Assembly (NCBI RefSeq): GCF_900156255.1
Contig: NZ_FTMK01000013.1
Coordinates: 1 to 64,000 of the forward strand
DNA: 64,000 bases
Reading direction: 5' to 3'
Source of the DNA: Paracoccus thiocyanatus
GTDB taxonomy: Bacteria; Pseudomonadota; Alphaproteobacteria; Rhodobacterales; Rhodobacteraceae
This document shows, piece by piece, positions 17,055 to 28,143 of the stretch; within the stretch, counting starts at the first letter, position 1; every line of letters begins with the position of its first letter. The position numbers were made by a program, and so were the translations under genes. The notes under the pieces are model-generated. The model did not search any database and had not been told where the DNA came from. It saw only the letters and a program-made list of their open reading frames with translations.

Positions 17055-17131
17055 GGTGTTTTCGGCAGTCACCCGGCATTGCGCGCCGGCAGGCCGAATT
17101 GGCACGGCCCGCCGGGAAATGTCAAAGCGCC

Positions 17132-18895
17132 TTAGCCGATCCGCGCCAGCGGGTCGCCAAAGCCCAGCACATCGCCCTGCGCGGCGATGCGGGTCAGGCG
17201 GCCCGCGCGATGCGCCTCGATCCGGGTTTCCATCTTCATCGCCTCGATGGTGGCGACGATCTGGCCCTGTTCGACCTTAGCCCCGTCTTCGGCCTGCCAC
17301 AGCGTCAGCGTGCCGGGGACCGGGGCGGTCAGCACCGCTTCGTCCGTGCTGGGCGCAGCCTGGGCGGCGGGGGCGGCGGGGGGCAGGGCGGAAAGCAGAT
17401 CGGCCGGCAGGCCCAGTTCATGCCGCTTGCCGTCGATCTCAACCGCCAGGCGCAACAGCCGCGCGGGCGGGGCCGGCGCGACGCGGGGATGGGGGGCGAC
17501 CGCCTGGACCAGCGCCTTGGCGAAATCGGTCTCGATCCAGCGGGTATGGACGCGGAAATCCCCGTCCTCGGCGCGGAAATCCGGCTGGTCCAGCAGCGCG
17601 CGGGCAAAGGGCAGCACCGAGGCCACGCCCTCGATGCGGAATTCGCGCAGGGCGCGGGCGGCGCGCTCCAGCGCCTCGGCGCGGGTCGCGCCGGTCACGA
17701 TCAGCTTGGCCATCAGCGAATCGAAGCTGCCCGGCACCACCGACCCCTGGGCCACGCCGCTATCCATGCGGATGCCCGGCCCCGAGGGCGCGTCGAAGAC
17801 CTTGACCGGGCCGGGCGTGGGCAGGAAGCCGCGCGCCGGGTCTTCGGCATTGATGCGGAACTCGATGGCATGGCCGCGCGGCTGGGGCACCGTGTCGTCG
17901 GCCAGCCGCGCGCCTTGCGCCACGCGGATCATGGCGCGCACCAGGTCGATGCCGGTGGTTTCCTCGGTCACCGGATGTTCGACCTGCAACCTGGTATTCA
18001 CCTCGAGAAAGGAAATCATGCCATTGGCGGACAGCAGGTATTCCACCGTTCCCGCCCCCGAATAGCCGGCATGGGCGCAGATGGCGCGGGCGGAATCCTG
18101 GATGCGGGCGCGCTGGCCGTCGGTCAGGAACGGTGCCGGCGCTTCTTCGACCAGCTTCTGGTTGCGGCGTTGCAGGGAACAGTCGCGGGTGCCCAGCACC
18201 TTGACGGTGCCGTGCCGGTCGGCCAGCACCTGCGCCTCGACATGGCGCGGGCGGTCCAGGAACTGCTCGATGAAACACTCGCCGCGGCCAAAGGCTGACA
18301 GCGCCTCGCGGGTGGCGCTGTCGAACAGTTCTTCGACCTCTTCCAGCCGCCAGGCGACCTTCATGCCGCGGCCGCCGCCGCCGAAAGCGGCCTTGATGGC
18401 GATGGGCAGGCCGTGCTGCTTGGCAAAAGCCAGCGCCTCGGCGGCGCTTTCGACCGGGCCGGGGGTGCCGGCGACCAGCGGCGCGCCGACGGACTGGGCG
18501 ATGCGGCGGGCCTGGATCTTGTCGCCAAGCGCCCGGATCACCGATGCGTCGGGGCCGATCCAGATCAGCCCCGCATCCTGCACCGCCTGGGCGAATTCGG
18601 CGCGTTCGGACAGGAAACCATAGCCCGGATGGATGGCATCGGCCCCGGCAGCCTGGGCGATGGCAAGGATCTTGCCGGCATCCAGATAGGTCTCGGCGGG
18701 CTTGTCGCCCCCCAGCGCATGGGCCTGGTCGGCCATGCGCACGAAGATCGCGTCGCGGTCGGCATCGGCATAGACGGCGACGCTTTCGATGCCTTCGTCG
18801 CGGCAGGCGCGGATCACGCGCACGGCGATCTCGCCCCGGTTGGCGATCAGCAGGCGGCGGATCGGGCGGCTGGGGCCGGTGGCGAAGATGGTCAT
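17132..18895 (-). CDS. Biotin carboxylase with C-terminal biotin carrier domain
   Basis: A 587-residue fused biotin carboxylase-BCCP. Residues 12-455 are the ATP-grasp carboxylase ([16 protein letters not shown] start, [12 protein letters not shown] glycine loop, [16 protein letters not shown]). Residues about 515-587 are the biotinyl domain, with Lys554 in EAMKMET. It carboxylates its own biotin with ATP and bicarbonate. A carboxyltransferase partner is needed; the overlapping upstream gene encodes fused AHS1-AHS2 domains, the type used as carboxyltransferase in urea carboxylase. No acetyl- or propionyl-type beta subunit is nearby. The start overlaps the pxpBC stop (ATGA). Confidence 0.88.
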   Translation of the reverse strand: MTIFATGPSRPIRRLLIANRGEIAVRVIRACRDEGIESVAVYADADRDAIFVRMADQAHALGGDKPAETYLDAGKILAIAQAAGADAIHPGYGFLSERAEFAQAVQDAGLIWIGPDASVIRALGDKIQARRIAQSVGAPLVAGTPGPVESAAEALAFAKQHGLPIAIKAAFGGGGRGMKVAWRLEEVEELFDSATREALSAFGRGECFIEQFLDRPRHVEAQVLADRHGTVKVLGTRDCSLQRRNQKLVEEAPAPFLTDGQRARIQDSARAICAHAGYSGAGTVEYLLSANGMISFLEVNTRLQVEHPVTEETTGIDLVRAMIRVAQGARLADDTVPQPRGHAIEFRINAEDPARGFLPTPGPVKVFDAPSGPGIRMDSGVAQGSVVPGSFDSLMAKLIVTGATRAEALERAARALREFRIEGVASVLPFARALLDQPDFRAEDGDFRVHTRWIETDFAKALVQAVAPHPRVAPAPPARLLRLAVEIDGKRHELGLPADLLSALPPAAPAAQAAPSTDEAVLTAPVPGTLTLWQAEDGAKVEQGQIVATIEAMKMETRIEAHRAGRLTRIAAQGDVLGFGDPLARIG

Positions 18896-20478
18896 GCGGG
18901 CCTTTCTGGCGTGATGGCGGCAAAATCGGCGCTGGCGGTGAAGCGGATGCGGGCGCCGGGCGGAATCTGCCCGGCCAGGTCAAGCGCCCGCGGGTGCAAG
19001 GTGGCGATGACCGGATAGCCGCCGGTCAGCGGATGGTCGGCCAGAAACAGCACCGGCTGGCCGGAATGCGGGATCTGGATGGCGCCGGTTTCGGTCCCTT
19101 CCGAGGGCAGTTCGGTGGCGTCGGCCCGCGTCACCGCATCGCCTTGCAGGCGGATGCCGACGCGCGAGCTTTGTTGCGTCACCAGCCATTCCTGGCTCAG
19201 GAAATGCTTGACCATCCGGGGCGTGAACCAGTCGGTGCGGGGGCCCAGTGTCACCGGCAGCTCCACCAGATCGCCGGCTTTCGGCAGGGCGGGCTGGTCC
19301 TGGGGCTGGCCGGTGGCCCCGGCAGGGCCATTCGCAGGCGCGACCACCGCGCCCGAGGTCAGCGCGCCCGGCCCCACGAAGGCCAGCGTGTCGGTTGCGG
19401 CCGAGCCCAGGACCGGCGCGACCGCGAAGCCGCCGCGCAGTGCCAGATAGCTGCGCATCCCGGCCTGCGGCGGGTCGATGATCACCTCGTCCCCCTTGTC
19501 CAGCGCGAAGGCATGGCCGGGCGGGATCCTTTGCCCGGCCACCCGTGCCTGGCCCGCGCCCGTCAGTGCCAGCACCATCGGCTGGTCGGCGGCCATTCGG
19601 ACCGGACCCAAGGTGATCTCCAGCACCGGCCTGTCCGAGGGGTTTCCGACCGCGCGGTTCGCCCGGCGCGCCGCGCCCATGTCCAGCGCGCCCGAGGCCG
19701 AGACGCCTTGCCCGCCCTGTCCCGGCCGCCCCTCGTCCTGGAAAGTGATGGGAAAGGCGGTGAAGAGCAGGCGCAACCCTTGCCTGGGTTGCGGCTCGGG
19801 GATGGCGGCCGAGGCGTGGACCTTGGACCCGCGCGCCACGAACCGGCAGCGCATGCCGGGACGCAGCAGCGCCGGCGGATCGCGGGACAGGTCCCACATC
19901 GGCACCTTTGTGCGGCCGATCAACTGCCAGCCGCCGGGGGTTTCCTGCGGATAGACGCCGCAAAACCGCCCGGCCAGCGCCACCGAACCCGCCGGGATGC
20001 GGGTGCGCGGCGATGGCCGGCGCGGCAGGTCGAACCGCGGATCGTCGCCGGTCATATAGGCGAAACCGGGCGCAAAGCCGCAAAAGGCCACCTGCCAGGT
20101 GGTGTCCTGATGGGCGGCGATCACCTGGGCCTGGGTCAGGCCCATATGGGTGGCGACATCCGCCAGATCCTCGCCGTCATAGGTCATGGGCAGTTCGACC
20201 GTCTGGCGGGCGCGGGGGTCGGGCCGGGCGCCGGGGGCGGGCTGGCGGGCCTGCACCGCGCCGGCCAGCCGGCCGTCGGCGGCAACGCCGGGGGCGGTGC
20301 GGATCATCAGCGTGCGCGCGGCCGGGACGATCTCGGCCACGCCGGGCAGCGGATCGGCCATGAGCGCGTCGAACAGCGCCAGCGTCCGGTCCAGGTCATC
20401 CAGTTCCGCCAGCAGGGTGCGGGGCCCGATGGGCAGAAAGCGGATGGCCGGCGGGGGCGGGGCGGGGGACCCGCTCAT
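18892..20478 (-). CDS. pxpBC: PxpB-PxpC fusion: 5-oxoprolinase subunits / AHS1-AHS2 carboxyltransferase-type protein
   Basis: A 528-residue fusion. Residues 1 to about 230 match allophanate-hydrolase-subunit-1/PxpB/KipI ([37 protein letters not shown]). Residues about 240-528 match subunit-2/PxpC/KipA ([30 protein letters not shown]). With PxpA these form the ATP-dependent prokaryotic 5-oxoprolinase that opens pyroglutamate to glutamate. The same pair of domains is also the carboxyltransferase part of urea carboxylase. Start overlaps the pxpA stop, and its stop overlaps the biotin carboxylase start, so the three genes are tightly coupled. Confidence 0.9.
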   Translation of the reverse strand: MSGSPAPPPPAIRFLPIGPRTLLAELDDLDRTLALFDALMADPLPGVAEIVPAARTLMIRTAPGVAADGRLAGAVQARQPAPGARPDPRARQTVELPMTYDGEDLADVATHMGLTQAQVIAAHQDTTWQVAFCGFAPGFAYMTGDDPRFDLPRRPSPRTRIPAGSVALAGRFCGVYPQETPGGWQLIGRTKVPMWDLSRDPPALLRPGMRCRFVARGSKVHASAAIPEPQPRQGLRLLFTAFPITFQDEGRPGQGGQGVSASGALDMGAARRANRAVGNPSDRPVLEITLGPVRMAADQPMVLALTGAGQARVAGQRIPPGHAFALDKGDEVIIDPPQAGMRSYLALRGGFAVAPVLGSAATDTLAFVGPGALTSGAVVAPANGPAGATGQPQDQPALPKAGDLVELPVTLGPRTDWFTPRMVKHFLSQEWLVTQQSSRVGIRLQGDAVTRADATELPSEGTETGAIQIPHSGQPVLFLADHPLTGGYPVIATLHPRALDLAGQIPPGARIRFTASADFAAITPERPA

Positions 20479-21248
20479 CCCCTTGCCCGCACGGCCGGGG
20501 CGATAGTGACGCCGCCCGCCAGCAGCACCGCGCGGATGCGGGCGGCCATGGCGACCGCGCCGGGGCTGTCGCCATGCACGCAGATGCTGTCGGCTTGCAG
20601 ATGCAGGGTGGAGCCGTCCGCAGCCTCGACCACGCCCTCGCCCGCCAGACGCAGCATGCGGGCGGCGACGGTTTCGGGATCGTGCAGCACCGCGCCCGGC
20701 TCGCGGCGCGAGACAAGCTGCCCGTCGGGGCGATAGGCGCGGTCGGCAAAGGCTTCGGCGATGACGGGCAGGCCGGCCCGCGCCGCCTGGGCCAGGATCT
20801 GCGTCCCCGCCAGGCCCATCATGGCAAGCGAGGGATCGACGGCGCGGATCCCCTCGATCACCGCGGCGCCCTGTCGGGGATCGACGGCGATGGTGTTGTA
20901 AAGCGCGCCATGCGGCTTGACATAGCTGACGCGGGTGCCGGCGGCGGCGGCGATGCCTTGCAGCGCGCCGATCTGATAGACCACGTCCGCGACCAGTTCG
21001 GCATGGGTCACGTCCATCGCCCTGCGGCCGAAGCCCACCCGGTCGGGATAGGAGACATGCGCGCCGACCGCCAGGCCCCGCGCCGCCGCCTCGCGCACGG
21101 TGGCCAGGATGGTCAGCGGGTCGCCGGCGTGAAAGCCGCAGGCGACATTGGCCGAGCTGACGATGCCAAGCATGGTGGCGTCGTCGCCCATCTTCCAGGC
21201 GCCATAACCTTCGCCCAGGTCGCTGTTCAGGTCGATGTTGCGGGTCAT
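20475..21248 (-). CDS. pxpA: LamB/YcsF family protein, 5-oxoprolinase subunit A
   Basis: A 257-residue LamB/YcsF protein, the A subunit of bacterial 5-oxoprolinase. Family motifs are intact: [12 protein letters not shown] at the N-terminus, [27 protein letters not shown] and [19 protein letters not shown] precedes the ATG at 21248. First gene of the coupled set pxpA-pxpBC-biotin carboxylase. The frame stays open upstream for a long way and would encode a hydrophobic stretch, but the good Shine-Dalgarno and the family's normal start support 21248. Confidence 0.93.
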   Translation of the reverse strand: MTRNIDLNSDLGEGYGAWKMGDDATMLGIVSSANVACGFHAGDPLTILATVREAAARGLAVGAHVSYPDRVGFGRRAMDVTHAELVADVVYQIGALQGIAAAAGTRVSYVKPHGALYNTIAVDPRQGAAVIEGIRAVDPSLAMMGLAGTQILAQAARAGLPVIAEAFADRAYRPDGQLVSRREPGAVLHDPETVAARMLRLAGEGVVEAADGSTLHLQADSICVHGDSPGAVAMAARIRAVLLAGGVTIAPAVRARG

Positions 21249-21632
21249 GTTTTCCTCGGGCGGGCGACGGATCTGAAGCTCATATACCAGATCGGCGCAA
21301 CAGGCGGCCAGCGGGATGGCGATGACGATCACCGTGGCGATGTTGCGGTCGTGGCCGCCTATACGGAGTTTCACGCCGCCATGATCGCGCCAGACCGACA
21401 GCCCGCGGCTGAGCCAGTTCCTGACCCAGGCCACCGGGCTGCGGCTGGCATGCGGCCTGCTGGACAGTCCCGGACTGCTGCGCCGGCCTATGGCAATGCC
21501 GGCATCCTGGACCGGCCGGGCCGATCCCGGCGGCGATACATCCTTTCTAGGACTTGCAACCGGCGCGGTCCTGCGACAAATCGGGCGCGGGGACGCGGCC
21601 CCTCGCGGGCCAGGCGTGAAGGAACAAGCCAA
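21249..21632 (+). other. Divergent intergenic region pxpA / HPP-CBS gene
   Basis: These 384 bases between divergent genes hold both promoters, but no convincing -35/-10 pair, riboswitch or terminator could be seen. On the minus strand the pxpA frame continues upstream as a possible single-helix segment ([17 protein letters not shown]), which I regard as non-coding. Confidence 0.5.
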
Positions 21633-22817
21633 ATGACCAGACCGGCTGCGGCTGCGCTGCACCAGTTCACGCGGGCCCTTGGTCCCGCCATCGCCCCCGG
21701 CTCCCCGCGTGAGGCGTTTCGCGCAGGAATAGGCGCATTGGCAGGATTGGGGGTGGCGGGGCTGCTTTTGCTGACCCCCTCGGCCGACATGCGGCTGGGG
21801 CTGTCGATGATCGCGCCCTTCGGGGCGACCGCTGTCCTTGTCTTTGCGGTGCCGAACAGCCCCCTGGCCCAGCCGTGGTCGGCGGTGGTCGGCAATTGCG
21901 CCGCCGCCCTTATCGGCGTGCTGGTCTGCATGGCGACGCCGCATCCGTTGCTTTGCATCGCGCTGGCGGTCGGGCTGACCATTACCGCGATGATCCTGTT
22001 GCGCGCCGTGCATCCGCCCGCCGGCGCGGTCGCCATGACCGCCGCCCTTAACCCCGAGGCGATCGCAGAGCTTGGCTTCCGCTTTGTCTTCGCGCCGGTG
22101 CTTGCGGGCACGCTGGCGCTGGTCGGGCTGGCGATGATCTATGCCCGGCTGACCGGGCGGCGCTATCCGCTGCGCCAGTTCGACGAGCCTGGGCCGCATG
22201 GCACCGCCGATCATCCGGCGATGGAGCGGCTGGGCCTGTCCGAGCAGGAACTGACCGAGATCCTGCAACGCTATCGCCAGTCGCTGAACCTGGGGGTCGA
22301 GGATCTGGCCCGGCTGATCGGCGCCGCCGAATTGCAGGCTGCCACCCATCATACCGGACCCCTGACCGCGGCGGACGTGATGTCGTGCGACCTGATCACC
22401 GTGATGCCGCAGACGCGGCTGGTCCGGGTCGCCGACATCTTTCGCAACCATGGCTTCACCTCGTTGCCGGTGATCGACGCCGCGGGCCGGTTCTGCGGCA
22501 TCATCTTTCAGATCCACCTGATCCGCCGCGCCCGCGAAGACGCCTTTCACCACGACCGCCGCTTTTCCGCCGCCATGTCGGATCTGCTGGGTCCCCGGCG
22601 CGGCATGCCGACGCGGGCGCGCGAAATCATGCAGACCGACCCGCCGCATGTCGCCCCCGATGCGCCCATCGGGACGCTGCTGCCGATGCTGGCCTCGGGC
22701 GAATGCGACGCGGTGCCGGTGCTGGAGGGGTCGCGGATCGTCGGTATCGTGACCCAGACCGACCTGATCTCGGCCCTGGCCCGGCAAAGCTTGCGCAAGG
22801 GGCTGTCGGGGTCCTGA
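21633..22817 (+). CDS. HPP family membrane protein with two C-terminal CBS domains
   Basis: A 394-residue fusion. Residues 1 to about 170 contain the four-helix HPP domain, named for the His-Pro-Pro seen in [17 protein letters not shown], with [24 protein letters not shown] before it. HPP proteins of plants and cyanobacteria include nitrite transporters. Residues about 245-385 form a CBS pair ([19 protein letters not shown] and [17 protein letters not shown]), an adenosine-nucleotide sensor module. A nucleotide-gated small-anion transporter is a reasonable guess. AAGGA lies 9 bases before the ATG. Confidence 0.88.
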   Translation: MTRPAAAALHQFTRALGPAIAPGSPREAFRAGIGALAGLGVAGLLLLTPSADMRLGLSMIAPFGATAVLVFAVPNSPLAQPWSAVVGNCAAALIGVLVCMATPHPLLCIALAVGLTITAMILLRAVHPPAGAVAMTAALNPEAIAELGFRFVFAPVLAGTLALVGLAMIYARLTGRRYPLRQFDEPGPHGTADHPAMERLGLSEQELTEILQRYRQSLNLGVEDLARLIGAAELQAATHHTGPLTAADVMSCDLITVMPQTRLVRVADIFRNHGFTSLPVIDAAGRFCGIIFQIHLIRRAREDAFHHDRRFSAAMSDLLGPRRGMPTRAREIMQTDPPHVAPDAPIGTLLPMLASGECDAVPVLEGSRIVGIVTQTDLISALARQSLRKGLSGS

Positions 22818-22904
22818 ACATGCCCATAACGACAGGCCGCGCCGCATTGCAGGATGCTTGGCCGCGGGGCTAGGGTTTCCCGGCCGGATCAACACGAGGG
22901 AATC

Positions 22905-23867
22905 ATGACCCGTCCGACGCTGGGCGCCGTCGCCATCGGCCGCAACGAGGGCGAGCGGCTGAAAGCCTGCCTGCGCTCGCTGGTGCCGCTTTGCGACCGG
23001 GTGGTCTATGTCGACAGCGGCTCGCGCGACGACAGCGTAGAGTTTGCCCGCGGCCTTGGCGTCGCGGTGGTGGAACTTGACCCGTCGGTTCCCTTTACGG
23101 CCGCCCGCGCCCGCAATGCCGGCTTTCAGGCGCTGCTGGCCGGTGGCGGGCTGGACCTGGTGCAATTCGTCGATGGCGATTGCCGGGTCCAGCCGGGCTG
23201 GCTGGAAGCCGGCATCGCCGCCATGCAGGCCGATCCCGGCCTGGGCCTGGTGACGGGCTGGCGGTCCGAGATCCACCCCACGGCCACCGTCTACAACCAG
23301 ATGTGCCAGGTGGACTGGCACCGCCCGGCCGGGCCGATCACCACCTGCGGCGGCGACATGATGGTGCGCGCCGCGGCGTTTCGCCAGATCGGCGGCTTCG
23401 ACCCGACCGTGATTGCCGCCGAGGATGACGAATTCTGCCTGCGGCTCGGCAAGGCCGGCTGGACGCTGATGCGCCTGCCGGTGCCGATGACCCGCCACGA
23501 CGCCGACATGACCCGTTTCGACCAATGGTGGCAGCGCAGCATCCGCAACGGCCACGGATTCGCGCAGGTGGGCGCCCTGCATCCGCCGCATTTCCGCCGC
23601 GAAAAGCTGCGGGTCTGGGCCTATGGGCTGGTGCTGCCGCTGCTTTTCCTGCTGGGGCTTTTCACCAGCCCCTGGCTGTCGCTGGCGGTGCTGGGGCTTT
23701 ACGCGCTGTCGTTCTGGAAAACCTGGCGCGGGCTGCGGGGCCAGCCGCTGGCTGCGCGGCAGGCGGGGTTGCTGACGCTGGCCAAGATCCCCAACCTTTG
23801 GGGGATGCTGACATATTTCCGTCGCCGCCGCCGGGGCGACGCCATGCATATTATCGAGTATAAATAG
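22905..23867 (+). CDS. Family 2 glycosyltransferase
   Basis: A 320-residue GT-A fold glycosyltransferase. [18 protein letters not shown] begins the nucleotide-sugar domain, [11 protein letters not shown] carries the metal-binding DxD-type motif, and [20 protein letters not shown] with [10 protein letters not shown] forms the acceptor side. A hydrophobic region near residues 240-275 suggests membrane association. It lies nine bases before a sugar-modifying fusion enzyme and near an SGNH-like protein, so it probably builds a surface or secreted glycan. Donor and acceptor unknown. Confidence 0.9.
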   Translation: MTRPTLGAVAIGRNEGERLKACLRSLVPLCDRVVYVDSGSRDDSVEFARGLGVAVVELDPSVPFTAARARNAGFQALLAGGGLDLVQFVDGDCRVQPGWLEAGIAAMQADPGLGLVTGWRSEIHPTATVYNQMCQVDWHRPAGPITTCGGDMMVRAAAFRQIGGFDPTVIAAEDDEFCLRLGKAGWTLMRLPVPMTRHDADMTRFDQWWQRSIRNGHGFAQVGALHPPHFRREKLRVWAYGLVLPLLFLLGLFTSPWLSLAVLGLYALSFWKTWRGLRGQPLAARQAGLLTLAKIPNLWGMLTYFRRRRRGDAMHIIEYK

Positions 23868-23876
23868 GAGCTTGCC

Positions 23877-25961
23877 ATGACATCGGACCTGCGCGTCGCC
23901 CTTTTGGGGGCCGGCTATATCGCGTCATGGCATGCCGACGCGATCAAGGCCGCGCCGGGCGCGCGGCTGGTGGCGATCTGCGACCCCGCTATCGACGCGG
24001 CCGAGGCGCTGGCCTCCAGCCACGGCGTTGCTGCCTTTGCCGACCTGGACCAGATGATCGCCGCGGGCGTTTGCGACGTGGTGCATATCCTGGCGCCGCC
24101 GGATCTGCATCGCGACCTGGCGGTGCGATGCCTGAACGCCGGCCTGCATGTGCTGGTGGAAAAGCCGGTGGCGCTGTCGGTGGCCGAGCTCGACGAGATG
24201 GAGGCCGCGGCCCAGGCCGCCGGCCGCCAGCTTGGCGCCTGCCACAACTTCCTGGGCCTGCCGGGCTATGAAAGGCTGAAGCGGGCGGTGCAAGCGGGCG
24301 ATCTGGGCGTGGTCTCCAGTGTGCAGGTCAATTGGGCGCTGCCCTTGGTGCCGCTGCGCTCGGGTCCTTACGGGCTGTGGATGCTGCGGCAGACGCAGAA
24401 CCTGCTGCTGGAGCTTGGCCCGCATCCGTTTTCCCTGGCCGCGGACCTGTTCGGCCCGCTTGAGATCGAGCATGTCAGCCTGGGCCAATGGATCACCCTG
24501 CCCGGCGGCGAGCGGCGGCCGCAAAGCTGGCGTATCCTGGCCCGCGCCGGCAAGGTGGATGTGACCATCGCCCTGTCGCTGGTCGAAACCTTTGACGACC
24601 GCTCGGTCACGCTGCGGGGTTCGTCCGGCATGGCGCGGCTGGACTATGCGGCGGATGCGCTGGTGGTCAGCCGCGACAATACCGCCGACCTGGTGCTGAA
24701 CCCGCTGGTCAAGGAATTGTCCCGCGCCGGGGCGCATCTGCGCGAAGGGCTGCGCAATGCCCTGCGCCAGGCCGCCTCGCTGAACCAGAAAAGCCCCTAT
24801 GGGCTTAGCTTCCGCGCCACCGTCGCGGGTTTCTACGATGGCATCCGCGCCGGCCGGCCCGATCCGCGCTTTGCCCCAGGCTCGGCCCGCGCGGTGATGC
24901 AGGGGATCAAGGATGCGCTGGCCTGCCTGCCCGTCCTGCCGCCGGTTCCGGCCCGGCCCGCGGGCACGCCGCAGCCGCGGGTCATGGTGATCGGCGGCAC
25001 CGGCTTCATCGGCCGCAACCTGACCCGGCGGCTGGTCCAGCGCGGCCATGACGTGCGCGTGCTGTCGCGTGGCCGCAACGGCCCCTTTTCCGACATCGCC
25101 GACCATGTCGAGACGCTGGGCGTGTCGCTGCGCGACGAGGACGGGCTGGCCGCGGCCATGCAGGGCATGGATTGCGTCTTCAACCTGGCGAAATCCACCG
25201 ACAAAAGCTGGCAGGCGGCGCTGGAAAACGACGTGGCCACGACCGAGCGCATCGGCCGCGCCGCGATCCGCGCCGGCATCGGGCGGCTGGTCCATACCGG
25301 CACCATCGCATCCTATGACATGTCCGACCCGGCCCGCACCATCACCGAGGCCAGCGATTTCGGCCAGATGGACAGCCGCAACATCTATGCCCGGTCCAAG
25401 GCCGAGGGCGAGCGGCGGCTGGTCGCCATGCAGACGCAGGGGTTGCGGCTGGTGATCGCCCGGCCCGGCATCGTGCTGGGCGACGGCGGGCCGTTGCAGC
25501 ATTGGGGCATCGGCCGCTGGCATGGCGCGGGCGCGGTGCGGCTGTGGGGCAATGGCCGCAACATCCTGCCCTTCGTGCTGGCCTGCGACGTCTCGGACGG
25601 GCTGATCGCGATGATGGAGCGGGACGAGGCGCTTGGCGAAAGCTTCAACCTGATCGGCGAGCCGATGTTTTCGGGGCGCGACTATTTCGCGGCCATCTAT
25701 CGCCGCCGCGGGGCGCGGATCCGGGTCAGCGGCTCGAACCTGACCGCGCTTTGGGCGGCGGATGCGGTCAAACAGGGGCTCAAGCGCCACGCCCTGCGCC
25801 GCAAGGGCGCCGCGCCCGCCTCGCTGGCCGATTGGAAGTCGCGCGGGCATCTGTCGCGTTTCGACAATGCCAAGCCCAAGCGCCTGCTGGGCTGGACGCC
25901 CGAGGCCGACCGCGACGCGTTTTGGCGCCGCGCCATCGACGAAGCGCATCTGTTCTGGTGA
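23877..25961 (+). CDS. Fusion of Gfo/Idh/MocA oxidoreductase and NAD-dependent epimerase/dehydratase
   Basis: A 694-residue protein with two complete NAD(P) enzymes. Residues 1 to about 355 are a Gfo/Idh/MocA oxidoreductase ([18 protein letters not shown] Rossmann loop; [11 protein letters not shown], with the catalytic-region EKP). Residues about 365-694 are an extended SDR epimerase (GGTGFIGRN from 373; catalytic Tyr504 and Lys508 in YARSK). The two may act consecutively on one nucleotide sugar or aminosugar. It follows the glycosyltransferase after nine bases. There is no frameshift: the frame is continuous through a Pro/Ala linker near 350-368. Confidence 0.88.
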   Translation: MTSDLRVALLGAGYIASWHADAIKAAPGARLVAICDPAIDAAEALASSHGVAAFADLDQMIAAGVCDVVHILAPPDLHRDLAVRCLNAGLHVLVEKPVALSVAELDEMEAAAQAAGRQLGACHNFLGLPGYERLKRAVQAGDLGVVSSVQVNWALPLVPLRSGPYGLWMLRQTQNLLLELGPHPFSLAADLFGPLEIEHVSLGQWITLPGGERRPQSWRILARAGKVDVTIALSLVETFDDRSVTLRGSSGMARLDYAADALVVSRDNTADLVLNPLVKELSRAGAHLREGLRNALRQAASLNQKSPYGLSFRATVAGFYDGIRAGRPDPRFAPGSARAVMQGIKDALACLPVLPPVPARPAGTPQPRVMVIGGTGFIGRNLTRRLVQRGHDVRVLSRGRNGPFSDIADHVETLGVSLRDEDGLAAAMQGMDCVFNLAKSTDKSWQAALENDVATTERIGRAAIRAGIGRLVHTGTIASYDMSDPARTITEASDFGQMDSRNIYARSKAEGERRLVAMQTQGLRLVIARPGIVLGDGGPLQHWGIGRWHGAGAVRLWGNGRNILPFVLACDVSDGLIAMMERDEALGESFNLIGEPMFSGRDYFAAIYRRRGARIRVSGSNLTALWAADAVKQGLKRHALRRKGAAPASLADWKSRGHLSRFDNAKPKRLLGWTPEADRDAFWRRAIDEAHLFW

Positions 25962-26015
25962 ACGGACCGCCCCGCGCGGGCAGCACCGGGTTTGCAAGAA
26001 CGCCGGCTTCGCCCT

Positions 26016-26972
26016 TTACGGCGGCGCCAGCCCGGTCAGGGGCTGGGTGCTGACCACCTCCCAGACCAGTTCCTGCATGCGCCGCGCCAGCTCCGGCGAA
26101 GGCGCATCGGCGGGGCTGCCATCGGCGCGCATCAGCGCATGCGGCAGACCGACCGGGGATTGGCCGTAAAGCACCGCGTAATGGGTCAGCGCCACCAGAT
26201 AGGCGCCCAGGTCGTTGGGATGGATGGGGTCCAGCGAACCGTCCGGGTTGCGGGCAAACAGGTCCTCGCGCGATGCCAGTTCGGCAATGCCGCCCCTGGC
26301 CTCGGCCTCGGCCACCAGCCGGGCCATGACCTGCCCGGCGGGGATCAGCCAGACTGGCTTGCCCGCGGCGCGTGCGGCGGGCCAAAGCAGGCCGGGCTTC
26401 CACAGGGTTTCCAGATCCTGGGGCAGGCGCGACAGCCAGTCCGGCTGGTCGTCCAGCGCATGCCAGCTTTCATAAAGAAAGATCTGCCCGCCGGGATTGG
26501 CCTGCGCCGCCTTTGCCGCCCATTTTCCGGCGTAAAGCGGGCTTTCCTTGTATTGGATGGCGTCCTGAAGCCGCACCATCTCGGTCATGACGAAGGCGTC
26601 GTAATCGCCGCTGGACAGCGCCTCATGGGCCTCGCGATGGCGGGGGGTGGCGTTTTCCTGGTCAAAGCCGTTGATCGCATCGCGCCCCTGGAAATGCTCG
26701 CGCAGTGCGGTGCCCCAGCCCAGTTGCAGAGCATAGTCATGCCCGGCCCCGGCCAGTTGCGCCAGCATGGCCGGCATGTCCCGGCCGACCAGGCTGTGGC
26801 CCAGGTGATAGACCCGCAGCGGCCCTTGCGGCAGCGCCCGGCCGCCCTGGTAAAGCGCCTGCACATCGGCGCCGTCGTCGGGCGCGGTTCCTTGCGCATG
26901 GCGCCAATAAAACAGTGCCGCCACGACGGCCACCACCAGCAGGGCAAGCAGGTAACGCATCTTCATCCCCAT
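26016..26972 (-). CDS. Membrane-anchored SGNH-hydrolase-like protein
   Basis: A protein of up to 318 residues with an N-terminal signal anchor (MRYLLALLVVAVVAALFYW). The remainder, probably periplasmic, resembles SGNH/GDSL enzymes: the nucleophile block is YHLGHSLVG with Ser60, and the C-terminal block is DPIHPNDLG with Asp248 and His251, the spacing of an SGNH Asp-x-x-His pair. SGNH proteins often deacetylate or acetylate glycans. It is convergent with the glycosyltransferase and MocA-SDR genes, so a role in the same glycan is plausible. The exact start among Met1, Met3 and Met5 is unclear. I do not recognise a named family. Confidence 0.6.
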   Translation of the reverse strand: MGMKMRYLLALLVVAVVAALFYWRHAQGTAPDDGADVQALYQGGRALPQGPLRVYHLGHSLVGRDMPAMLAQLAGAGHDYALQLGWGTALREHFQGRDAINGFDQENATPRHREAHEALSSGDYDAFVMTEMVRLQDAIQYKESPLYAGKWAAKAAQANPGGQIFLYESWHALDDQPDWLSRLPQDLETLWKPGLLWPAARAAGKPVWLIPAGQVMARLVAEAEARGGIAELASREDLFARNPDGSLDPIHPNDLGAYLVALTHYAVLYGQSPVGLPHALMRADGSPADAPSPELARRMQELVWEVVSTQPLTGLAPP

Positions 26973-26995
26973 CCCGGACCTTGGAACAGGAATAG

Positions 26996-27027
26996 CAAAA
27001 AGGCCGCCGCCCCGAAAGGCAGCGGCC
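26996..27027 (-). terminator. Intrinsic terminator of the DUF475/TerC-like gene
   Basis: The inverted repeat GGCCGCCGCC / GGCAGCGGCC (27002-27027, one mismatch) ends on the minus strand in TTTTT (26996-27000), starting 24 bases after the stop of the DUF475 gene. Confidence 0.85.
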
Positions 27028-27051
27028 GTTCCGCATCGCTTTTGCCCCGAC

Positions 27052-28143
27052 TTATGCGCGGGCGTGGTACTTGCGGTTCCAGCGGATCGAGGACCAGAGC
27101 GAGATGCCGATCAGCGTCGCGCCGCCCAGGCCGGTGATGACCTCGGGGATATGGACCAGCGGCTGCACGAACATGATCACCGACAGCGCGATGATGGCAT
27201 AGAAGGCGCCATGTTCCAGGAAACGGTATTCGGCCAGCGTCCCGCGCTCGACCAGCATGATGGTCATGGAACGCACATACATCGCGCCGATGCCCAGGCC
27301 GATGGCGATGACGAACAGGTTGTGGGTCAGGGCAAAGGCCCCGATCACGCCGTCGAAGCTGAAGGACGCGTCCAGCACTTCCAGGTAAAGAAAGGCGCCG
27401 ATGCCGCCCTTGGCCCCGGCCTGCAAGGTCTGCTGCGAACTGTCCAGCAGGCCGCCCAGCACCTCGACCAGCAGAAAGGTCAGAAGGCCCCAGATCGCCG
27501 ACTGGAAGAAGATCTGCGCTTCGGCCCCGCCCAGGAAGCGGGAAAAGATCAGCACCGTGACCAGGACCACCGCGACCTCGATGCCGCGGATGGTGGCATA
27601 GCGCTGCATCCGGTCTTCCAGCCAGCGCACCCAGTGGACGTCCTTTTCGTGGTCGAAAAAGAAGCTTAGCCCGACCATCATCAGGAAGGTACCGCCGAAT
27701 GCCGCGATGGGCAGATGCGCGTCATGCATGATGCGCGAATATTCATCGGGCTGGCTTGCGGCCATCACCATCGCCTGCCAGGGGCCGATATTCGCGGCGA
27801 TGACCACGATCAGCAGCGGAAAGACGATTCGCATGCCGAAGACCGCGATCAGGATGCCCCAGGTCAGAAAGCGGCGCTGCCACTTGGGGGTCATCTCTTT
27901 CAGCTTGTTGGCATTGACGATGGCGTTGTCGAAGGACAGCGAGATTTCCAGCACCGCAAGCACGGCGCAGATGAAAAAGACCGTCAGCGTGCCGCTGATG
28001 GTGCCGGTGGTCTGCCATCCCAGCGCCGCGCCCAGGGCAAGGCCAAGCGCGGTGACGATAAAGGACCACTTGAAATAGTGCAGGGTGGGACGATGGGTTC
28101 CACTCGTCGAGCCCCCCAAGGGCGGGTTGTTTCCTTGCTGCAT
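27052..28143 (-). CDS. DUF475 family integral membrane protein (TerC superfamily)
   Basis: A 363-residue polytopic membrane protein of the DUF475 branch of the TerC/LysE-like superfamily. Diagnostic segments are LEISLSFDNAIVNANKLKEM near the N-terminus and the repeat EVLDASFSFDGVIGAFALT in the second half; their acidic residues within helices are thought to bind metal ions. Relatives act in tellurite resistance or manganese export. ATG 28143 is the first ATG; a TTG ten codons upstream is possible. Neither has a strong ribosome-binding site. It stands alone, with a terminator downstream. Confidence 0.87.
   Translation of the reverse strand: MQQGNNPPLGGSTSGTHRPTLHYFKWSFIVTALGLALGAALGWQTTGTISGTLTVFFICAVLAVLEISLSFDNAIVNANKLKEMTPKWQRRFLTWGILIAVFGMRIVFPLLIVVIAANIGPWQAMVMAASQPDEYSRIMHDAHLPIAAFGGTFLMMVGLSFFFDHEKDVHWVRWLEDRMQRYATIRGIEVAVVLVTVLIFSRFLGGAEAQIFFQSAIWGLLTFLLVEVLGGLLDSSQQTLQAGAKGGIGAFLYLEVLDASFSFDGVIGAFALTHNLFVIAIGLGIGAMYVRSMTIMLVERGTLAEYRFLEHGAFYAIIALSVIMFVQPLVHIPEVITGLGGATLIGISLWSSIRWNRKYHARA

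Noticed and set aside
21249-21380. Possible extra hydrophobic N-terminal segment of PxpA.
   Set aside because: PxpA is soluble and always begins at the DLNSDLGE block; a good Shine-Dalgarno exists at 21248.
20475-23849. A very long open frame on the minus strand running through and upstream of pxpA.
   Set aside because: Upstream of 21248 it is antisense to the HPP and GT2 genes. High GC produces such open shadows; only pxpA has family motifs and a ribosome-binding site.
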